From Omphalotus guepiniiformis (lineage: Eukaryota > Basidiomycota > Agaricomycetes > Agaricales > Omphalotaceae), in NCBI GenBank assembly GCA_028554645.1, contig JAQOOI010000080.1:1054001-1118000 (forward strand): a DNA stretch of 64,000 bases, given 5' to 3'. Both the position numbers and the translations under genes were made by a program. Below are positions 50,028-63,900 of the stretch, in pieces; position 1 is the first letter of the stretch; each line of letters starts with the position of its first letter. The notes under the pieces are model-generated. The model searched no databases, was not told where the DNA came from, and was given only the letters and a program-made list of their open reading frames with translations.

Positions 50028-53000
50028 TTATACACTAGAGTGGTTATTCAGTCTTAGCAAGGGCATGAAATAAGGACCAACGAACCCATATGCATATTCT
50101 ACTTCGTCCACACCAGCACCTGAAGCGAAAGCCGATTGCTCGCGAGGAGCTGGCCCGAGCCCGAGCTCCTGATCCTCGGTATCGTCGTCTTCGTCATCGA
50201 CAGCGCTACCATCATCATCGAGTCCGAACGGCTTGACTGGCCGGAGACCGCCACCGGAGCTAGATCTCCTCTTTCCTGCCGGTGACTTGGGAAGTGCAGC
50301 CATAGTTTTGGGACTCATATGCTGAGTAAGAATGCGTTCAAAAAAGAGATAATGTACCCTCAGAGAGAGAAGAAACCTCACCTCCCAATTGTTCAGGTTC
50401 TCATCGACGGAGTCGTTGTCATCCCGGCTTGAATCTAGACGTGACTCGTCTCCCAGATCACCAATAGTAACAATACTCTCGCTGTCGCTGATTCCATCGG
50501 CAATGTCGGCAGCAAACTCTGCAGGGAAACGCGACCAAGCAGAGGTCCCTCCAGCACCTTCCGATTGCTCATCTGACCACCCCATGTCGGAAATGTATTC
50601 TTCATACTCTTCCTCAAAGCTAATGTCTTCTGGGATGTAGGGCAAGAAAATGTTCGGATCGGGAGCTTGTGAGCGCGCAGGGGGGAAGACGTCTGCCTCG
50701 ACGATGTTCGGAGTACCAATTGGACGGATGATGTTTGACAGCTCCGGTCCAGGATGCAAACCTTCAAGGTGGTTCGACACGCTACCTGACCGTCGATGCA
50801 TCGCAGAGTGTTGATTAGTTGTCGCGCTAGGGCCATATCTACGGTTGTTATCTGAAGCATTTCAGGAACAGGAGAAGTGGACAAGTGATATGAGACTCAC
50901 AGAACTTGACCAAATGCCGCAGGGCCTGCTCTTGAGCCTAAGCATTGAGTTAGTACCGAAAATAAGCCAATATGTTTCAGATTCCTACCGATGCATCAGA
51001 AACATCATCAACCTCAGTTCCAGTAAGCCATTCGTCTCGTAGGCCTGGCCTGCAGTTGAGGTAGATCGCAGTTATGACCTTCATATTGGCTGGTATTGAT
51101 GAGCTAAAACGTGCACGAAGCGTAAGAGATCTCCACCTACTCTGTCGCCATTTCCTTCCACAAAACGGTACTTGGCTCTTGATCAGCTTTAGCACATGGA
51201 GTTGCAACATCGGATGTTGAACTCTAAGCATTCTCTTCAAAACAGCCTAATGAAGGTTTAACAACACACCACATCCTCCAAATATATGCTCACCGAGCTT
51301 TTGTATTGCACAAGCATCCAGATTCTATGCGAGCGATCTTTTGACAATTTTTGCATAATCTTCGCAAAGTTGATTGTCGAGAAAAAGTTTCTCCATGAGA
51401 AGTCCGTTACCATTTCTACTTCTTCTTGATGAATTTCGCCATTAGGTAGCGTGACAGTCTTAACAATCGTGTGCCGTGGAGGCTTCACCATGTTCATATG
51501 GTCCTCTGGTCGCACTTGGTTAGAAACCCTGGAAAATTTGAGGAAGCAATAGCGGAAAAAGCTGATCAAAAATTTATCAACCAACACTATCCGCGTCTCT
51601 TAACATAAACGTACTTATGATCTGGAGAATCTGCCTTGGAAATGACAGTCGTGGTCACTTCTTGCAAGCCAAACATCTTGAGCAGAAGCAAAAGACAGTT
51701 GGTATCGAGGAGGAGTTGGCCCAGATGATGAAACTTCATGACATCTAATATCTCTATCAGAACAGGCCAAGATGTGCAGGATATAAGATCGAACTGACGA
51801 GAGACTTTGAACCATTTTAATACCAGTAGCAATATAGCAGATACTGCCTTGGATGTAATTTCTCGATGACGTGTTACATCAATTTCGTCGAGCGTTTGCG
51901 GTGGCATGGCTGGAGGTTCTTGTGCTAAAAAGCAGATGAGTCCCGAGGGGTCTGATAGCAGCCTTTTGCAACTTACGTGAAGATACTCCAGGCGGAAACA
52001 AAGAAGATGTCGATGTCTGCGGGACATTGTTCCCTGCGGAGACGGTGGCCAGCAGCAGCTTGAGCAGGACAAGAACCCATCCTGAGAGCACGGGTAAAAC
52101 TGCACTCTACGGATATACACATGAGTCTGCAGCCCAATTAATTGAAGACAAATCAAGATTACATAGATCTGCTCAATTCTCTTCAGACGCATCAAATCTT
52201 CTTTCCGTTCCTTTGCCCTTCGCTTGTCACCCGCTGTCTCAGCTTTCTCTAAAGCAGCAACTGCTTCAGCGATCTTAGCGTCCAGTAGCGCTACATCAGG
52301 AAGCGGCTCGGAAGTTTCTGTGTCCTAACGTAGACTTTATCAAAAGTCCTTGCAGGAGTAAAGCGACGCCTACCTTATTGAACGTCGAAGATTCATGTTC
52401 ACCCTCAGAACCTGGCATGTGGTCAAGTCCGCTCTCATAGGTCATGCAATCTTCCCTCGTACGCCACATCTGCGACAGGGCAAGACTGACGTACATGTGC
52501 CGATTGTAGAGCTTGTCGGCTTCATCGATAGCAAACGGAACAAGTCTCGCATCTCGCCTTTGGCCCTTTGAAAAGGGGAACAAGAACGGACGAGTCTGAT
52601 CTGTCTGATATTGCTGTTTTTTCGGCTTGGGACCGGGAGGTGGAGAAGGTGCAGGAGTTGCAGGCTGAGCATTAGAGCGGAAAGGGCCGCCTGGATTGTG
52701 TTGAAATGGGTTATTATGAGCTGATGATATCCCGGCATGGGTGTCATCTTCATGGTGATAATGATGACGGACAGGAATGGGAGAATAAGCCTGGGCGAGC
52801 TTGGCCGTGACCACAGCCGGTAAGGGCTTCAAGATAGGGGATTCTGGCGGTGCAGCGGGGGGCGCAGGGGGGATGAAAGTGGGATATTTGACGTATGTTT
52901 CTTGCCTGAAAGACTCTATATCGATCGGAGTCGATTTGATCACATTTGTGGCTAACGATTAATGATTAACGTGAGTAACAAGGTATAGTTCTCCGGAACT

Positions 53001-54198
53001 TTGTCATACCACTTTCAGGGTCTGGCCCAGTGGGTAGGCCTGAGAGTTCGCGCGCGAGTTTCTTGGTTCGAGCATGGTCCCGAATACCCCCACAGCAAGA
53101 CAGCAATGTTTTCCACAACAACAACAAAAGCTGTGAAGATAGTTATGGGGGTAACTGATTGCAAGCACACTCTAACACACCTTCTTGATAGGATAGCCTT
53201 TGGCGCTCTTATCTCGAAGTCCTGATACCACATTGAAGAGATAAACAGGAAGTGGGGGATCCAAGCTCACTAGATGTATGGTGAAAGTCTGCACCGCCAA
53301 GTGAATTGCGCACTTACTCAGCTCATCCGCGAAGTCATCGTGACCTTTGAAGATCTCAACAATATGATATAACATTCCGAGATATACAGATATTTCGGTT
53401 AATATTTCCTCCAGGACGTCAGACTTGTCCATTGGCGATATGTTTAATTGCGCAAGATCGGCTTCCGAGAGACTACTGTTGACGAAAGGGATGCTTAACG
53501 ATGATACCATCTAAGTGACTTGAGCTTACCATAGCAAATCCTGTTTCGAACTTGCTATCTTCAACGCTTCGACAATTGAGCTGACACCATTGGCCGCGCG
53601 AACGACCTTGCAGTTCTCAAATATCCAATGCAACTGATGTTCCGGAGAGACTGTCTCTGCAAATGTGCCTGGAAGTGTATGTATGGTAAGATCTCGGTCG
53701 TGACATAACGCCTGATGAGGTGACCTTGAACAATGTAGAAAAGCCGACGGGAATTCGTGAAACGGACGAGAGCATCCTTATGTTCTAGTCCTTCGAGAAG
53801 CAGTTCGACGTGTGCTCTCCGTCGAGCAGGTGTACACTTAGTCCACTCTGACATCTATGTATTAGCCAAAGTTCTGTCGAGAAGAGGATGATTGCACACC
53901 TTCTGTGAATGAACCTTGCCAGGCCTTCATGTTCTCCTCAACCTGAGGCATCTCAACATACGAGTACAACTCATCAATCTCGTTCATCACAGTATCTTCA
54001 TCATCATAGTTATAGTCATACCACCATTGCTACGTATCAAATGAGCCTATCAATGCCTTTGCTTCTTATAATAAGATGAATGAGTACCTTAGGCTTTGGG
54101 ACAGACCCAACCATAGCCTTCAGCTGACCGAGAGTGATTGAGTCCATACTCCCTTGCTGTGGGATGCCAGACCCGCCATCTTGTATTTGTCCGTTCAT
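50028..54198 (-). CDS. FAR11: STRIPAK scaffold STRIP/Far11 (N1221/DUF3402 family)
   Basis: Core scaffold of the STRIPAK phosphatase-kinase complex; fungal homologues (Far11, HAM-2) act in cell fusion and sexual development. Start taken at MNGQIQDGGSGIPQQGSMDS. Conserved parts: LGQLKAMVGSVPKPK, YNYDDEDTVMNEIDELYSYV, EEWTKCTPARRRAHVELLLE and GLEHKDALVRFTNSRRLFYI, then DVLEEILTEISVYLGMLYHI, DPPLPVYLFNVVSGLRDKSA and KSTPIDIESFRQETYVKYPT. The DUF3402 half shows VRPEDHMNMVKPPRHTIVKT, MVTDFSWRNFFSTINFAKIM and ITAIYLNCRPGLRDEWLTGT. The tail has PEDISFEEEYEEYISDMGWS. More than fifteen exons. A further upstream exon is possible because TTGCAG directly precedes the chosen ATG. Not PP4 subunit 3, which I considered first. 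Confidence 0.88.
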
Positions 54199-57100
54199 TT
54201 CCTGCAAGCGATGTACATAAGTAAGAACACAATATGGTTTCGCGATGTTCAAGAACAGTTGTTTTTTTGATCAGTTCACGTGCCGCTTCCACGTGGAATG
54301 AGGCAATCAACACGCAGCCGCTTTGACCCTTGCTTTGACCACGCATTTCTGCTGTGCTTATTTCTGCTGATGAGTACTTACTTGTACTTGGCCAAGCCTA
54401 GCCTATGAAATTCCCGAACATGCTTGCCATGTATCACGATCGAGGTATCATCTGGTATCATCATATTCAGAGCCGGTACTAAGCCGCCGGTATGAGGTCG
54501 CTTTGAACGGCCCACAACTGTTCATGAAGGATTGAGACGTCCACTACTCAGTACCTTGAGCAGGGAGTTTTGTACAGCCGTTTTTCCCTCCTTTATGTCC
54601 TCTGTTGAAATATGTAGAACGCATACTTGTGTGTTCGATCGGACTGAAATGCATTCCGACCTATACAGAGTGCATGCTGCAGCTGTGTCTGCACTTCCTC
54701 ATTACCCATGCGCAGCAGGGTATTTCAAGTTCACTGACTTATCTGTGTCGCGATCGTCTCTATTAGACAATTTGCCGACCCTTTTTGCTCTGCATCTGAA
54801 ACTAATAAAGGAGAGCTAGTGTAGTAGTCCGACCTTGCAACGACCTTGTCAAAAGCCGTATTCACAGCGTCCCGTCCAATTTTATCGCCACAACAAAAAA
54901 AACCCTTCCGGAGTTGGAGTACGCACAGCCAGGAGTGACCTCGGTCTTACAGCGGGACGGCATCGATATCCAGAACCATCTGCTTGAACCTTCAATGACC
55001 TAGCTCAGGCTCGGGCTTCACCACATACCACAATTGTTCTAGTTAGTATAAGGCTACGGCAGTGTAACATCATTTGTACTGCAAATCGAATACACCTCTA
55101 TGATATCCTGCGGAATGAGACTTCGGCTCCTCGGAATCTATGCGGCCAGCGTCGATGCTTCAGGTCAGCCAAGTCGGCTATGCAATATGAGCTCTCGAGC
55201 CTGAAAAAGTAAGGGAGCCTCCAGCATGTACATCTTGGAAAACCTCTACGTAATACAAGCAGTGCATTGACTTATAATAATAAAAAATTGTATTAGACAT
55301 ATGATTGCCAGTGAACCACCCTCGGCGAGTCGAGTACGTACCTCTTGCCAAGTTTTATGTGATATTCATTGTACCAGCGACATGAGGTCAAGCAAGCGGA
55401 AGCAGGAGAGATGCGCATTCAGGAGACCTAACCTTGGCATCTATACAACCATGGATAGCGAGGTCTCATGCATATGATCTGGAGACTGACACATACAAAC
55501 CAGATCTTGTAGGTGACAGAACTTTTGGGGAACTTCTGACAATCAAAACTAGAAGTCCGTAGAAAACGTGTCAGTGAGTTGATCATGAATAGTTTGCGCT
55601 GCGCACCTTCAGCAACACAGCCGAGTACCCGATGGGATACCGACTTGCACTGGCGGCTGGCCCAATACGTATATATGTAGAACAATGCCACAGACTTTCA
55701 CCGTACTAGCCCAGGAAAAGCCGAAATCACGGATTTTGAGCCCCTCAGGCTCTCTTATCGATGATTATTTGGTCTGGTTGCTGTTTTTCTATGCTGATAG
55801 CTATAATCTTCGTCAAAATCGCAAGCATTAATAACATGCGATAAAGATAGATTCGAAGACGTGTAGCTGCCCTTTCGAGAGTTACTGTGGTGCAAGTTAG
55901 CGCTTCAGACGGCAATGCAGTTAAACTTTCCGTACAGACCCCAACGACATGAGTATGTCCCACAGATAACTACCCGATTCCCAATAGACTGAGAAACATA
56001 CGCAGATTGGGAAATTCCCAGTTGCCAGTGTGCAAACCGATTCCAGATATGACACCGAATACAATAGTCAGAAAAGATTCCTTCGGTACCGTGTAAGGGG
56101 AAACTTCCGGAAGGATCTTGGGTTCCAGGGGTAAGAGTACAAATCTCAGTTGATCCAATTCATCGTCGGAAATTTGCCTGAATTCGCTGATTATAGTCAG
56201 GACAGGACAGCTCTTACAGACTGCGGGGAGGGAGATACTGCTCTGATCAACGCACGACGAGCCGAGCGTCCACCGTGACATGATGCAGGGCTATGAATCA
56301 TGATACATGTTTTCACGACACATTTGTGGTGAAGCGTGACACGCCGAGTGTATGTAGACGTCAACCGTAATGCCTTCCAATGTTCCATGGTTTCAATTCC
56401 TGGGAACTCGTACCCGCGAACCTCGAGTCAATGGAGAATTTCTTGAAAACACGGTGTTTTCTCATGCTCTTTAGTCACACGAACGGCGGGCTCCCGAGCC
56501 GTGTTGAAGTGGAACTGCGGCACACATTTCAGCAACGTTGACAAAGGCAAAGTGATCAAGTCCGTACAGAAAAGATCAAGGCTATACTGCCTGTTACCGG
56601 TATTGATCTTGATACTAGATGCGCAGACCTCCAATGCCGATTCGGATGGGTACTGTATACCCATGCCCAGGTATCGATCGTGTTAGCCTCCTGTAGCCGC
56701 GTGTAAGTCATTCAAAGGAAAAGCTGAAAATATCTGATTAAGTCACTAAAAGAATTCGAGACCCTGATCAGCTGGTGAGATTACAATCGATGACAAACGA
56801 GAAGTATCGATGTACAGCGCGGGTCCTGAGGCCTGAGTGACGAGTGTGATATCATCCAGGCAGGAAGAGGTAGAAAATTGTCGACAGAACAAAAATATGT
56901 GTAAAGAGGTGAATGAAGAATACTCATTGCTAGTAACGAAGAGCTGCAACCTGTTACTTGACTGATGGGGTGGGCGCATTAGGCGCAGCAATTCAAACGG
57001 CTACAATGAGTCAGTTGAGAATATTACATAAGCAATATATAAGGAAGTGGGTAATGGCGTGTCTGTTTTACCCACTCAACCGCCAGGCGGATCGACCCTC

Positions 57101-57511
57101 AGCAGTCGATTTTCTCTGCTAGGTCATCTTTGCTTTCCCATCTCGCTCGACATTAGGCCTGGCTGTAGAGGACTGATTCCTCATATAGTCCGTCGTAGAA
57201 AAAATCAGAGCTTGGTGGGTCCACGGTGACCACTAGCAGCCAATCTCCTGCTTTTTTTTTTTTCTCTACCTCGGAGTCTCCAAAAAGGCACGCCTTTGTT
57301 GTGCGTCTGCCAGTACCAGTTCTCTCTTCAGTCTACCTTTCAATCTCTTTTTCCCTTCTGGTTCACGACTTTTTTTCACGACCTCCTTTCACTCGCTCGT
57401 CTCGCTCTCTTTTGCTCGCAAGGGGAGCAACTACTTGACCCGAGTTTGTAACCTTCTTCACGGCATATCGTGTTGTGTGGTTGCACCCTCTCGTCCATCT
57501 CACGTCTGCAG
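54199..57511. other. Gene-poor island, 3.3 kb, plus cyclin promoter
   Basis: Left end is the STRIP promoter. From 54.4 to 57.0 kb no family is recognisable. Minus-strand frames at 55970-56281 (with hydrophobic ESFLTIVFGVISGIG), 55745-55963 and 56746-56991 could be parts of a short spliced membrane protein or a relic, but I could not join them convincingly. From 57.2 kb the plus strand is pyrimidine-rich, including a run of 14 or so T at 57252-57265, the usual fungal transcription-start context for the cyclin gene. Confidence 0.5.
57036..57042 (+). promoter_or_regulatory. Candidate TATA element upstream of the cyclin gene
   Basis: TATATAA followed by GG lies 470 bases upstream of the cyclin ATG. 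If used, the 5' leader would be about 400 bases and would include the poly-T and CT-rich tract. Chance occurrence in AT-rich DNA is possible. Confidence 0.35.
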
Positions 57512-59964
57512 ATGCCAGTTCCCGTTCCCTGTCTTCCTAAACAGCCTGCTCATCTCGTAATCAAGTCAAGTCATACTTCTGAAAACGGCGACCAACACTC
57601 CCTCCAGAATCTGACCAGCACCCTTCCGGTGTCTCCCACGGGGCCTCCGCCCTCGTTCGGCACCCGCGAACAGTGGATTAGTTCCCTACCAACCTGGAGG
57701 AGAAGTAAGCCTCGCAGAATTTGGGAGGACGACTCTCATTCACATTCACCTTCAGAACAGGATTTTTACAGAGGGTTAGCTGCCGCGGAGAACGCGTCTG
57801 TTATTAAAGGATCTCGCGCTGAGGCGTGTATTCCGCCCTTATTCACTTTGTTCCAATCAACTGGCCCCGCTTCCAAACCCACTCTTGTCGGAGCACTGGA
57901 TAATTGTGCTGATATGTCTTACGACCTACGTGACAACACTAAAGTCGAGAAAGCAAGTGCCAATTTGCCTCTGGAGTCGCGTGTCTCTGGTTATGCATCA
58001 TTAGGCTTCAATGAACAAGACAAAGGTGCCTTTACCCCCATATTCGAGGATGATTCTCCTGGGGGAAGGAGCATGCATGATACAGGTTCTAGCCCCATGG
58101 ACCCCGTTACTCCTTTCGTTGACTTCGTCGACCGAGCGGTTGCCACCGCTCAGTATGGGACTTACTTTGACCATACTTTTCACGTTGATCCGCGTATCTC
58201 AGGACAGTTTGCGTATGACTACTCCGGTGAGAAGCATGAGGTGCGGTCGCACTGTTATCACTCACAAGCTGCAGCTCCCTCGATAATGGAGATGCCCAAG
58301 GAGCCACTTCCTGCCCCTGCTCCGGCACCAGAACTAGTTACGCCTACCGCCACCGCAGGCTATCGGAAGCTATCCGAACCCCTTTCTGATTGGATTGCCA
58401 CCTTCGTGTGGAAGGCTTGTACTACAGGAACGAACTTGCCTTCTTCCATCGTTCGACCGATACGTGAGTATTTTTCGTATTTATTATTCCACGTTTGCTC
58501 GCTAATCACCGTTTCTAAGACGTGATTCGACTAAAATCCATGCGACCGGTCCGCCGAATAATCTTGCAACTTCAGTCCACTCGCTTTTGCTCTCTACCCT
58601 CCTGCAACCCTCTGCTATCTTTCTGGCTCTATGGTATATTGTCAGGCTGCCTATTCTCTTCGATGATACAGGCTTCGGTGTCGAGAATGTTAAGGAGATA
58701 CGGTTCAGGGCCACTCTACTCGGAAACAATGCCCGAGGAGGGGTTGAACGAGAGTCGTTGGAGAACGTCGCTCCCTTCCGCCTGATAGTGCTTGGATGTA
58801 TGCTAGCCAATAAGTGGCTAGACGACCACACGTTTTCTAACAAGACTTGGTAGGCATTTATCTTTTTATCTGTCAACCACTGGTTTGACTTGTATTGTCT
58901 TTAGGCATACCATTTCCAACGTTCCGATCCAGACGTTGAATCAGCTGGAATCATTGTCATTAGACATATTTTCTTACAACCTGTCCATCTCTTTTAGTGA
59001 TTGGTCGGACTGGCTAGCGCATCTTATGTCATACCACCTTTCCTTGTCTTCGCCCTCATACCCTCAGCCTATCTCCCGGCCTTCTACCAGTCCTCATCTC
59101 ATCATCCGCCTTGCTATCGAAGAGATTATTCAGGCGCCGGTTACTTGCAATTTCACCACGTCTCGTCCGCAACCCGTGTTCCTCGGCGTCGAGGAACGTA
59201 GGAAGGAGAGATCACAGAAAGAGCAAGCACTGAGTACTGATGCGCTTGAGATTGATCTGGACGAAGATGGACCACTCAGAGAGGAATATATGCCTAGACG
59301 TCGTGTCAGTGCTACTGGATCCACACGAAGCGTTGACCGTCCATGTGAGACGGTGTTTGGTGATGGAAGAAACAGCTGGGGTGCTAACATGTCGATCGCG
59401 GAAGGATGTCTTCCCCCTCCTGCGAAATGGAGTCCAGCGGGTGATGAACCCATACTTCGCGAGAGCAACCGGGCGTATGGTCGGTATGTGGCCGTGCAGC
59501 CGACTCCAGCTCATAGCCTGCCTTCATACCAAGCCCCGTTGTCGTATCAAGTTCCTCACGATGTCAATTATGCCCATCACTGGTTGTCCAATGGCGCATA
59601 CGCGATCGCTAAACCTCCTTCACTTGTCGGCCACATTTTTGACTTTGCTCCTCCTATACAACACTTACCACCTCCATCGGCGTATAACCCTTGTCCATTG
59701 CTTCTCCCATTTGCATTATCACATTCACGCTCGCAATCTTATTCTCATGATCAGGATATTTCACACTCGCATAATCATATGCGCTCTTACTCTCAGTCGC
59801 AATTCGAGTATCGGGACAGTGATGCCCGCATGACGGCCAATGAGCTGGCTCCTGGCCTGCAGGAGGTAGATATGTGGGGCATTCGTTCGCAGTATGCCTA
59901 CCCAGTCTCAGCATTTGCGCCGCACCCGAGTGTCGCTTACCAGTCGTCGTGGCTCAGAACTTGA
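57512..59964 (+). CDS. Pho80-like (Pcl-type) cyclin with long disordered flanks
   Basis: Three exons, 57512-58463, 58576-58849 and 58905-59964, give 761 residues with all phases matching. Start is MPVPVPCLPKQPAHLVIKSS; the upstream TTG frame is not used. Residues about 290-460 hold the cyclin fold: LSDWIATFVWKAC, HSLLLSTLLQPSAIFLALWY, IVRLPILF, PFRLIVLGCMLANKWLDDHT and FSNKTWHTISNVPIQTLNQL, then LESLSLDIFSYNLSISFSDW. The LANKWLDDxTFSNKTW block is typical of Pho80/Pcl cyclins, which partner Pho85/CDK5-type kinases in phosphate sensing, polarity or the cell cycle. Flanks are Ser/Pro-rich with His/Ser repeats (SHSRSQSYSHDQDISHSHNH) near the end. The precise Pcl subgroup is not resolved. Confidence 0.85.
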
Positions 59965-60979
59965 GCATATATAAATCTTTTTTTTCTTCATTTTATTTCC
60001 CATCATCAGGAGCATCAGCACTTCCAGCTCCCACTAGACCGCATGTCGTCGTCAATCGCCTCGCTATTCTACCTATTCTTTGACCGGAACTTCAGCGGCA
60101 TTAATGCGTTTGGTGATCTATCTTCAAGTCTTCCATGGCTTTGTACTTGTTCCCATATTCCTTCTGTGAATATTCGACATTCTTCCCGTCGGTTTTTTTT
60201 GTGTTATACTGGTTTCGGGCCTTACAGTCGATTTCTCGACATCCACTTCCCTGTGTATATGCATCACTGGCCCTTATTGTATTGATGACCACCGACACTA
60301 CATCGAGCTATCGGTGTATCTACTCTGCTTCTCTATGACCTCCACGACCCCTCTTGATAGCGGGCATCTCAGGTTACTGCTCTCGGGGGTCGAATTCCTT
60401 ATGGACTATACCACATTTGCTTCGCAGGGTGCACGCTGTAATTCCAGGTTCTCCCTTTTGATCTCTTCCTATCTTCATCCTCTTTTCTTCCACCTGGTAT
60501 TTATTCCGTTGACCCCATTAATTTTTGCAGTGATGTCATCATCATTGGGATTCTTTTCAAATAGTCAACACCATCTTTTTCTTCGCAACACTTCTGAACA
60601 AGAATGCCTTGGAGTATAAAATACCACAAAAGATCTATTTCATCCACTATACTTAGCTCCATCTCTCCCCATTTGCCTCGGATTTGACTCCTCGTCGCAC
60701 GACATTGCCACACTTCCCTTTACCTTGCGTACCATCCTACGTACCGTTACCACTACCTTATAACCGTGTCCTCCCTCTCCCATCCTTTTTACCGCCCTCT
60801 ATCTCCTATCCTGTAATTAGGTAAGTAGATATGCCCACCCGCTGTTGGGGTTATGGTTGCAACACGCTACTATTTTCCCACGCAAACAAATTCTTCGACT
60901 TTGAACAAAATATGAAGTTGAATTTAGCTATTTGTAAGTACAATATGTTTCACAGTGATATAGTATTGGTATTTCCTGC
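59965..60979. other. Convergent intergenic spacer, 1.0 kb
   Basis: Between the ends of the cyclin and E1 genes. The first part is T- and C-rich, like a long 3' UTR. Frames at 60043-60285 and 60314-60619 are rich in Phe/Leu/Ser as expected from pyrimidine bias and are not called genes. Confidence 0.5.
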
Positions 60980-63900
60980 TCAAATTCGGACAACGATGAA
61001 TGGAACCTGTCAGTCTATGTTAGACAAACTTCCACACGTCGAGTTTAAGCAACACACCTCAACATCCTCTCCTTCCTCGTCTGACACCATTACTTCAACA
61101 ATGAAATGTTTAGTGTGAGGAGGTACGGGCTTTTTGCTGACGTGTTCAACGAGTTTGCTGAACTTCATTGGTAGTCTCTCTTCGCTCTAAGGAGGGATTT
61201 GAAAAAAGTTCACACAGATGGATATTGCAGCGGACCAACCTTCTTTTTGCCAACAAATGAGCTCCATAACATGCTGACTCCCTGGCTGACCATAGAAACT
61301 TCGAGTTTATGCTGTGCAGTGAACCAATTGATTATTTCCCGCAACGTAGGGTCATTTTTGAACTCAAATCGATCCCACAGAGTCCATTCAGTGTTGCCGT
61401 ACTTCTGCTTAGCAGCAGCAATCGGTTCCGAGAATCCAAAGAAGGGCAGAGCTAAGTTGACAAAGCCATTCTTGTAATCCTCTAGTTTGCTCTTGCCATC
61501 GATAATCTGATACGAGTAAGTTGTGTACGTGATTTGACACACAAACTCGATCGAGAACTAAATAACTCACCTTGTATAATTCCAAGCAAGCTAGACCAGT
61601 CACAAGGGAGGTGGTGGTAGCAATGGCGGGGATGATCTTTCCGGCGATTTGCTTCGTTGTGTGTCGGTCAGCAGGGTTGATACTATAGTTTGTCGCTCGA
61701 AGATTCGAAGCAGCTGTTATGAAATCGATGTGATGATTGGTATCGTCGTCCTTCTCAAACTCGACCGGCGTAAGGCGATATCCTGCCAATTCGGACGGTG
61801 CAGGTAACTTTGATGCAAGGTCTGAAATATGGTCACCTGCCGCGAATATTACTCATTGTATGAAGTTGGTAGTGACGATACCATGCATACCAGCTACTCC
61901 ACCCTCGTTCTGTGGGGCGGGATCATTGTCGTTAATCTGAATTTTGACTCCACTCCTAGGTGTAAATTCGGGCACAATGACAGAGTCAGCAATTTTGCGG
62001 TACACATTGGGGTCGCTTTCGCCCTTGAGACCGTAGTTGAAGGCGTGAAGATTGGAAGCAGCAATGATGAATGATAGGTGCAAAGGCTAAAATGAGAGTA
62101 AGCAAACAGTTCAGATTGTCTGATCTCTCTGCTCACATCGCTCGAGTTGAATGTCAGTGCGTCCGGTGCGCGCTTGGGACCACTCCAGAATGGTTGTCCG
62201 GTACTGGTGACAGCGTCCTTAGGCAGACTAAATAGCAACTGGCGGATATCGTTATTGTATTTCTCCTCAAATTGCAAGCGAGCCCAAACGATACACTCCT
62301 CAAACGTCAAAGGCTTATTTGTCACAAGGAAAGAGACGAGCTGTTCAATCTGCTCCTTCTGTTGACCAGAGTACTTGAGGGTGTTTTCCAGATAGTTCGG
62401 TTCAGAGAGGTAAGAGTTGACGGCCTGAGCGGGCTTGACAAAGAAATCATCGAACAATGTGCGGCTCCACTAAATCAAAATGAGCATATGTTTACACAGA
62501 TGAAACTTCATAGATACCTCAATGGTATGCGGGATCGCATTTGGGAAGTTCTTGACGGTACAAGACGGTGTCTCCTTCTCAGGAGGGTCTTGAGATGACG
62601 CGTATGACTCAGTCAAGTGCGGTATAACGATTTGCACATTTCCTTTGGTTCCCAAGGTACCAGAGTCAATCAGAGGCTTTTCATAAAACACACATCGTTG
62701 ATCCATGTACAACCCTTTCAAAACATCGTTAGATTATTCTGAAGCAGTACAAGGTAGGGTGTACTCACTCGCTTTAACGTTGTCCAAAGCATTGGTGACT
62801 CCGTCAATGTTGCGGAAAAACTTTTCGTCATAAACATCTAATCACTTGTTTTAGTTTCTCTTATGATACCAAACCGCTGCAAAGAACTTACGTTCAGAAT
62901 CTGGCCCAACAGCCTCTTGGCTAGTTGTGATTTTTCCAGTCAAGTCCTTGTTCATGTCGGACACTGCTGCTGCGGCAACCTCAGCCTTGAATTTTCCCAG
63001 GTCTTTAGCTCTGAATAGGAACTGTCTATTGAGATTGCTCTTCTCAATGGTGTCCAAGTCTGTGACTTGTATAGCACCGTTTGGTCCGCTTGCCAAACCC
63101 ATCATGCTCCAATTTTTCAGCATCTCACAGCCAATCGCACCAGACCCAACCAGGAATTGACGATGATTCGCGACCTTAGTTTGGAAGGTCTTTCCAAATA
63201 CAGCGATCTGACCATCGTAGCGCGAACCTGAAGGCTGACACTCCGCCTCGGTAGGAATCTCTGTTGGAAGAGACTCTAGAGAATCGAAGTACATATGTTG
63301 AACCATAGGATGAAACTTGCCAGAGCATGCCTTGAGAACTTCTTGCGCTACGAAACCGCCAATGACCGCGATGACGGGCGACAAATCACCGGTGGATTGA
63401 TAAGCTAGCTCGGTTATGACCTTTTCGTCGACTTCACTATCCAAAGACTTGGCGAATACAACGACCTCGGACGCATCTTGCGGGTTTCGGGGTTTCGGGA
63501 AGCGTTTGTGTTGTGCGTGGAACTTTGAGAGTGCTTGGAATCCAGCATGAAGTGTCGCAGGCCGGTCAAATTTGGCAAAGTCAGTGACGAAGAATTCAGG
63601 AGCTTGGACTGATTCCCGTAGAGGTTTCTGAGGTATGATATGAGATAATGTAGCAATCCTTGAATGGCGCACTCACGAAGTTGACTATTTTCGGCATTTT
63701 TACTTGCGTGAAGATACCACCACGTATATATTCACCAAAGTCGGTCGTGTCACCAATAGTAAACGTATAAGGGCCTTTCACAGAGACTTTGCGTGGCTCA
63801 CAGCCATTAAGCTCAGTCATTCCTTGAACCTCCGAGAAAGTCACGAAATCTCCATCTTCGAGACCGTGTCGGGTTTCATCCAAGCAAGTGACAAGGCCGT

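Noticed and set aside
50028..54198. PP4 regulatory subunit 3 (Psy2) as identity of this gene
   Set aside because: The N1221-type block and the DUF3402-type second half fit STRIP/Far11, and no EVH1-like start or SMEK domain is seen.
60043..60619. Two plus-strand frames after the cyclin gene
   Set aside because: Phe/Leu/Ser composition follows from pyrimidine-rich 3' UTR sequence; no splice sites, motifs or family resemblance.
61650..62090. Apparent duplication in E1: [13 protein letters not shown] and [13 protein letters not shown]
   Set aside because: Both segments are normal parts of eukaryotic E1 in this order, not a local duplication.
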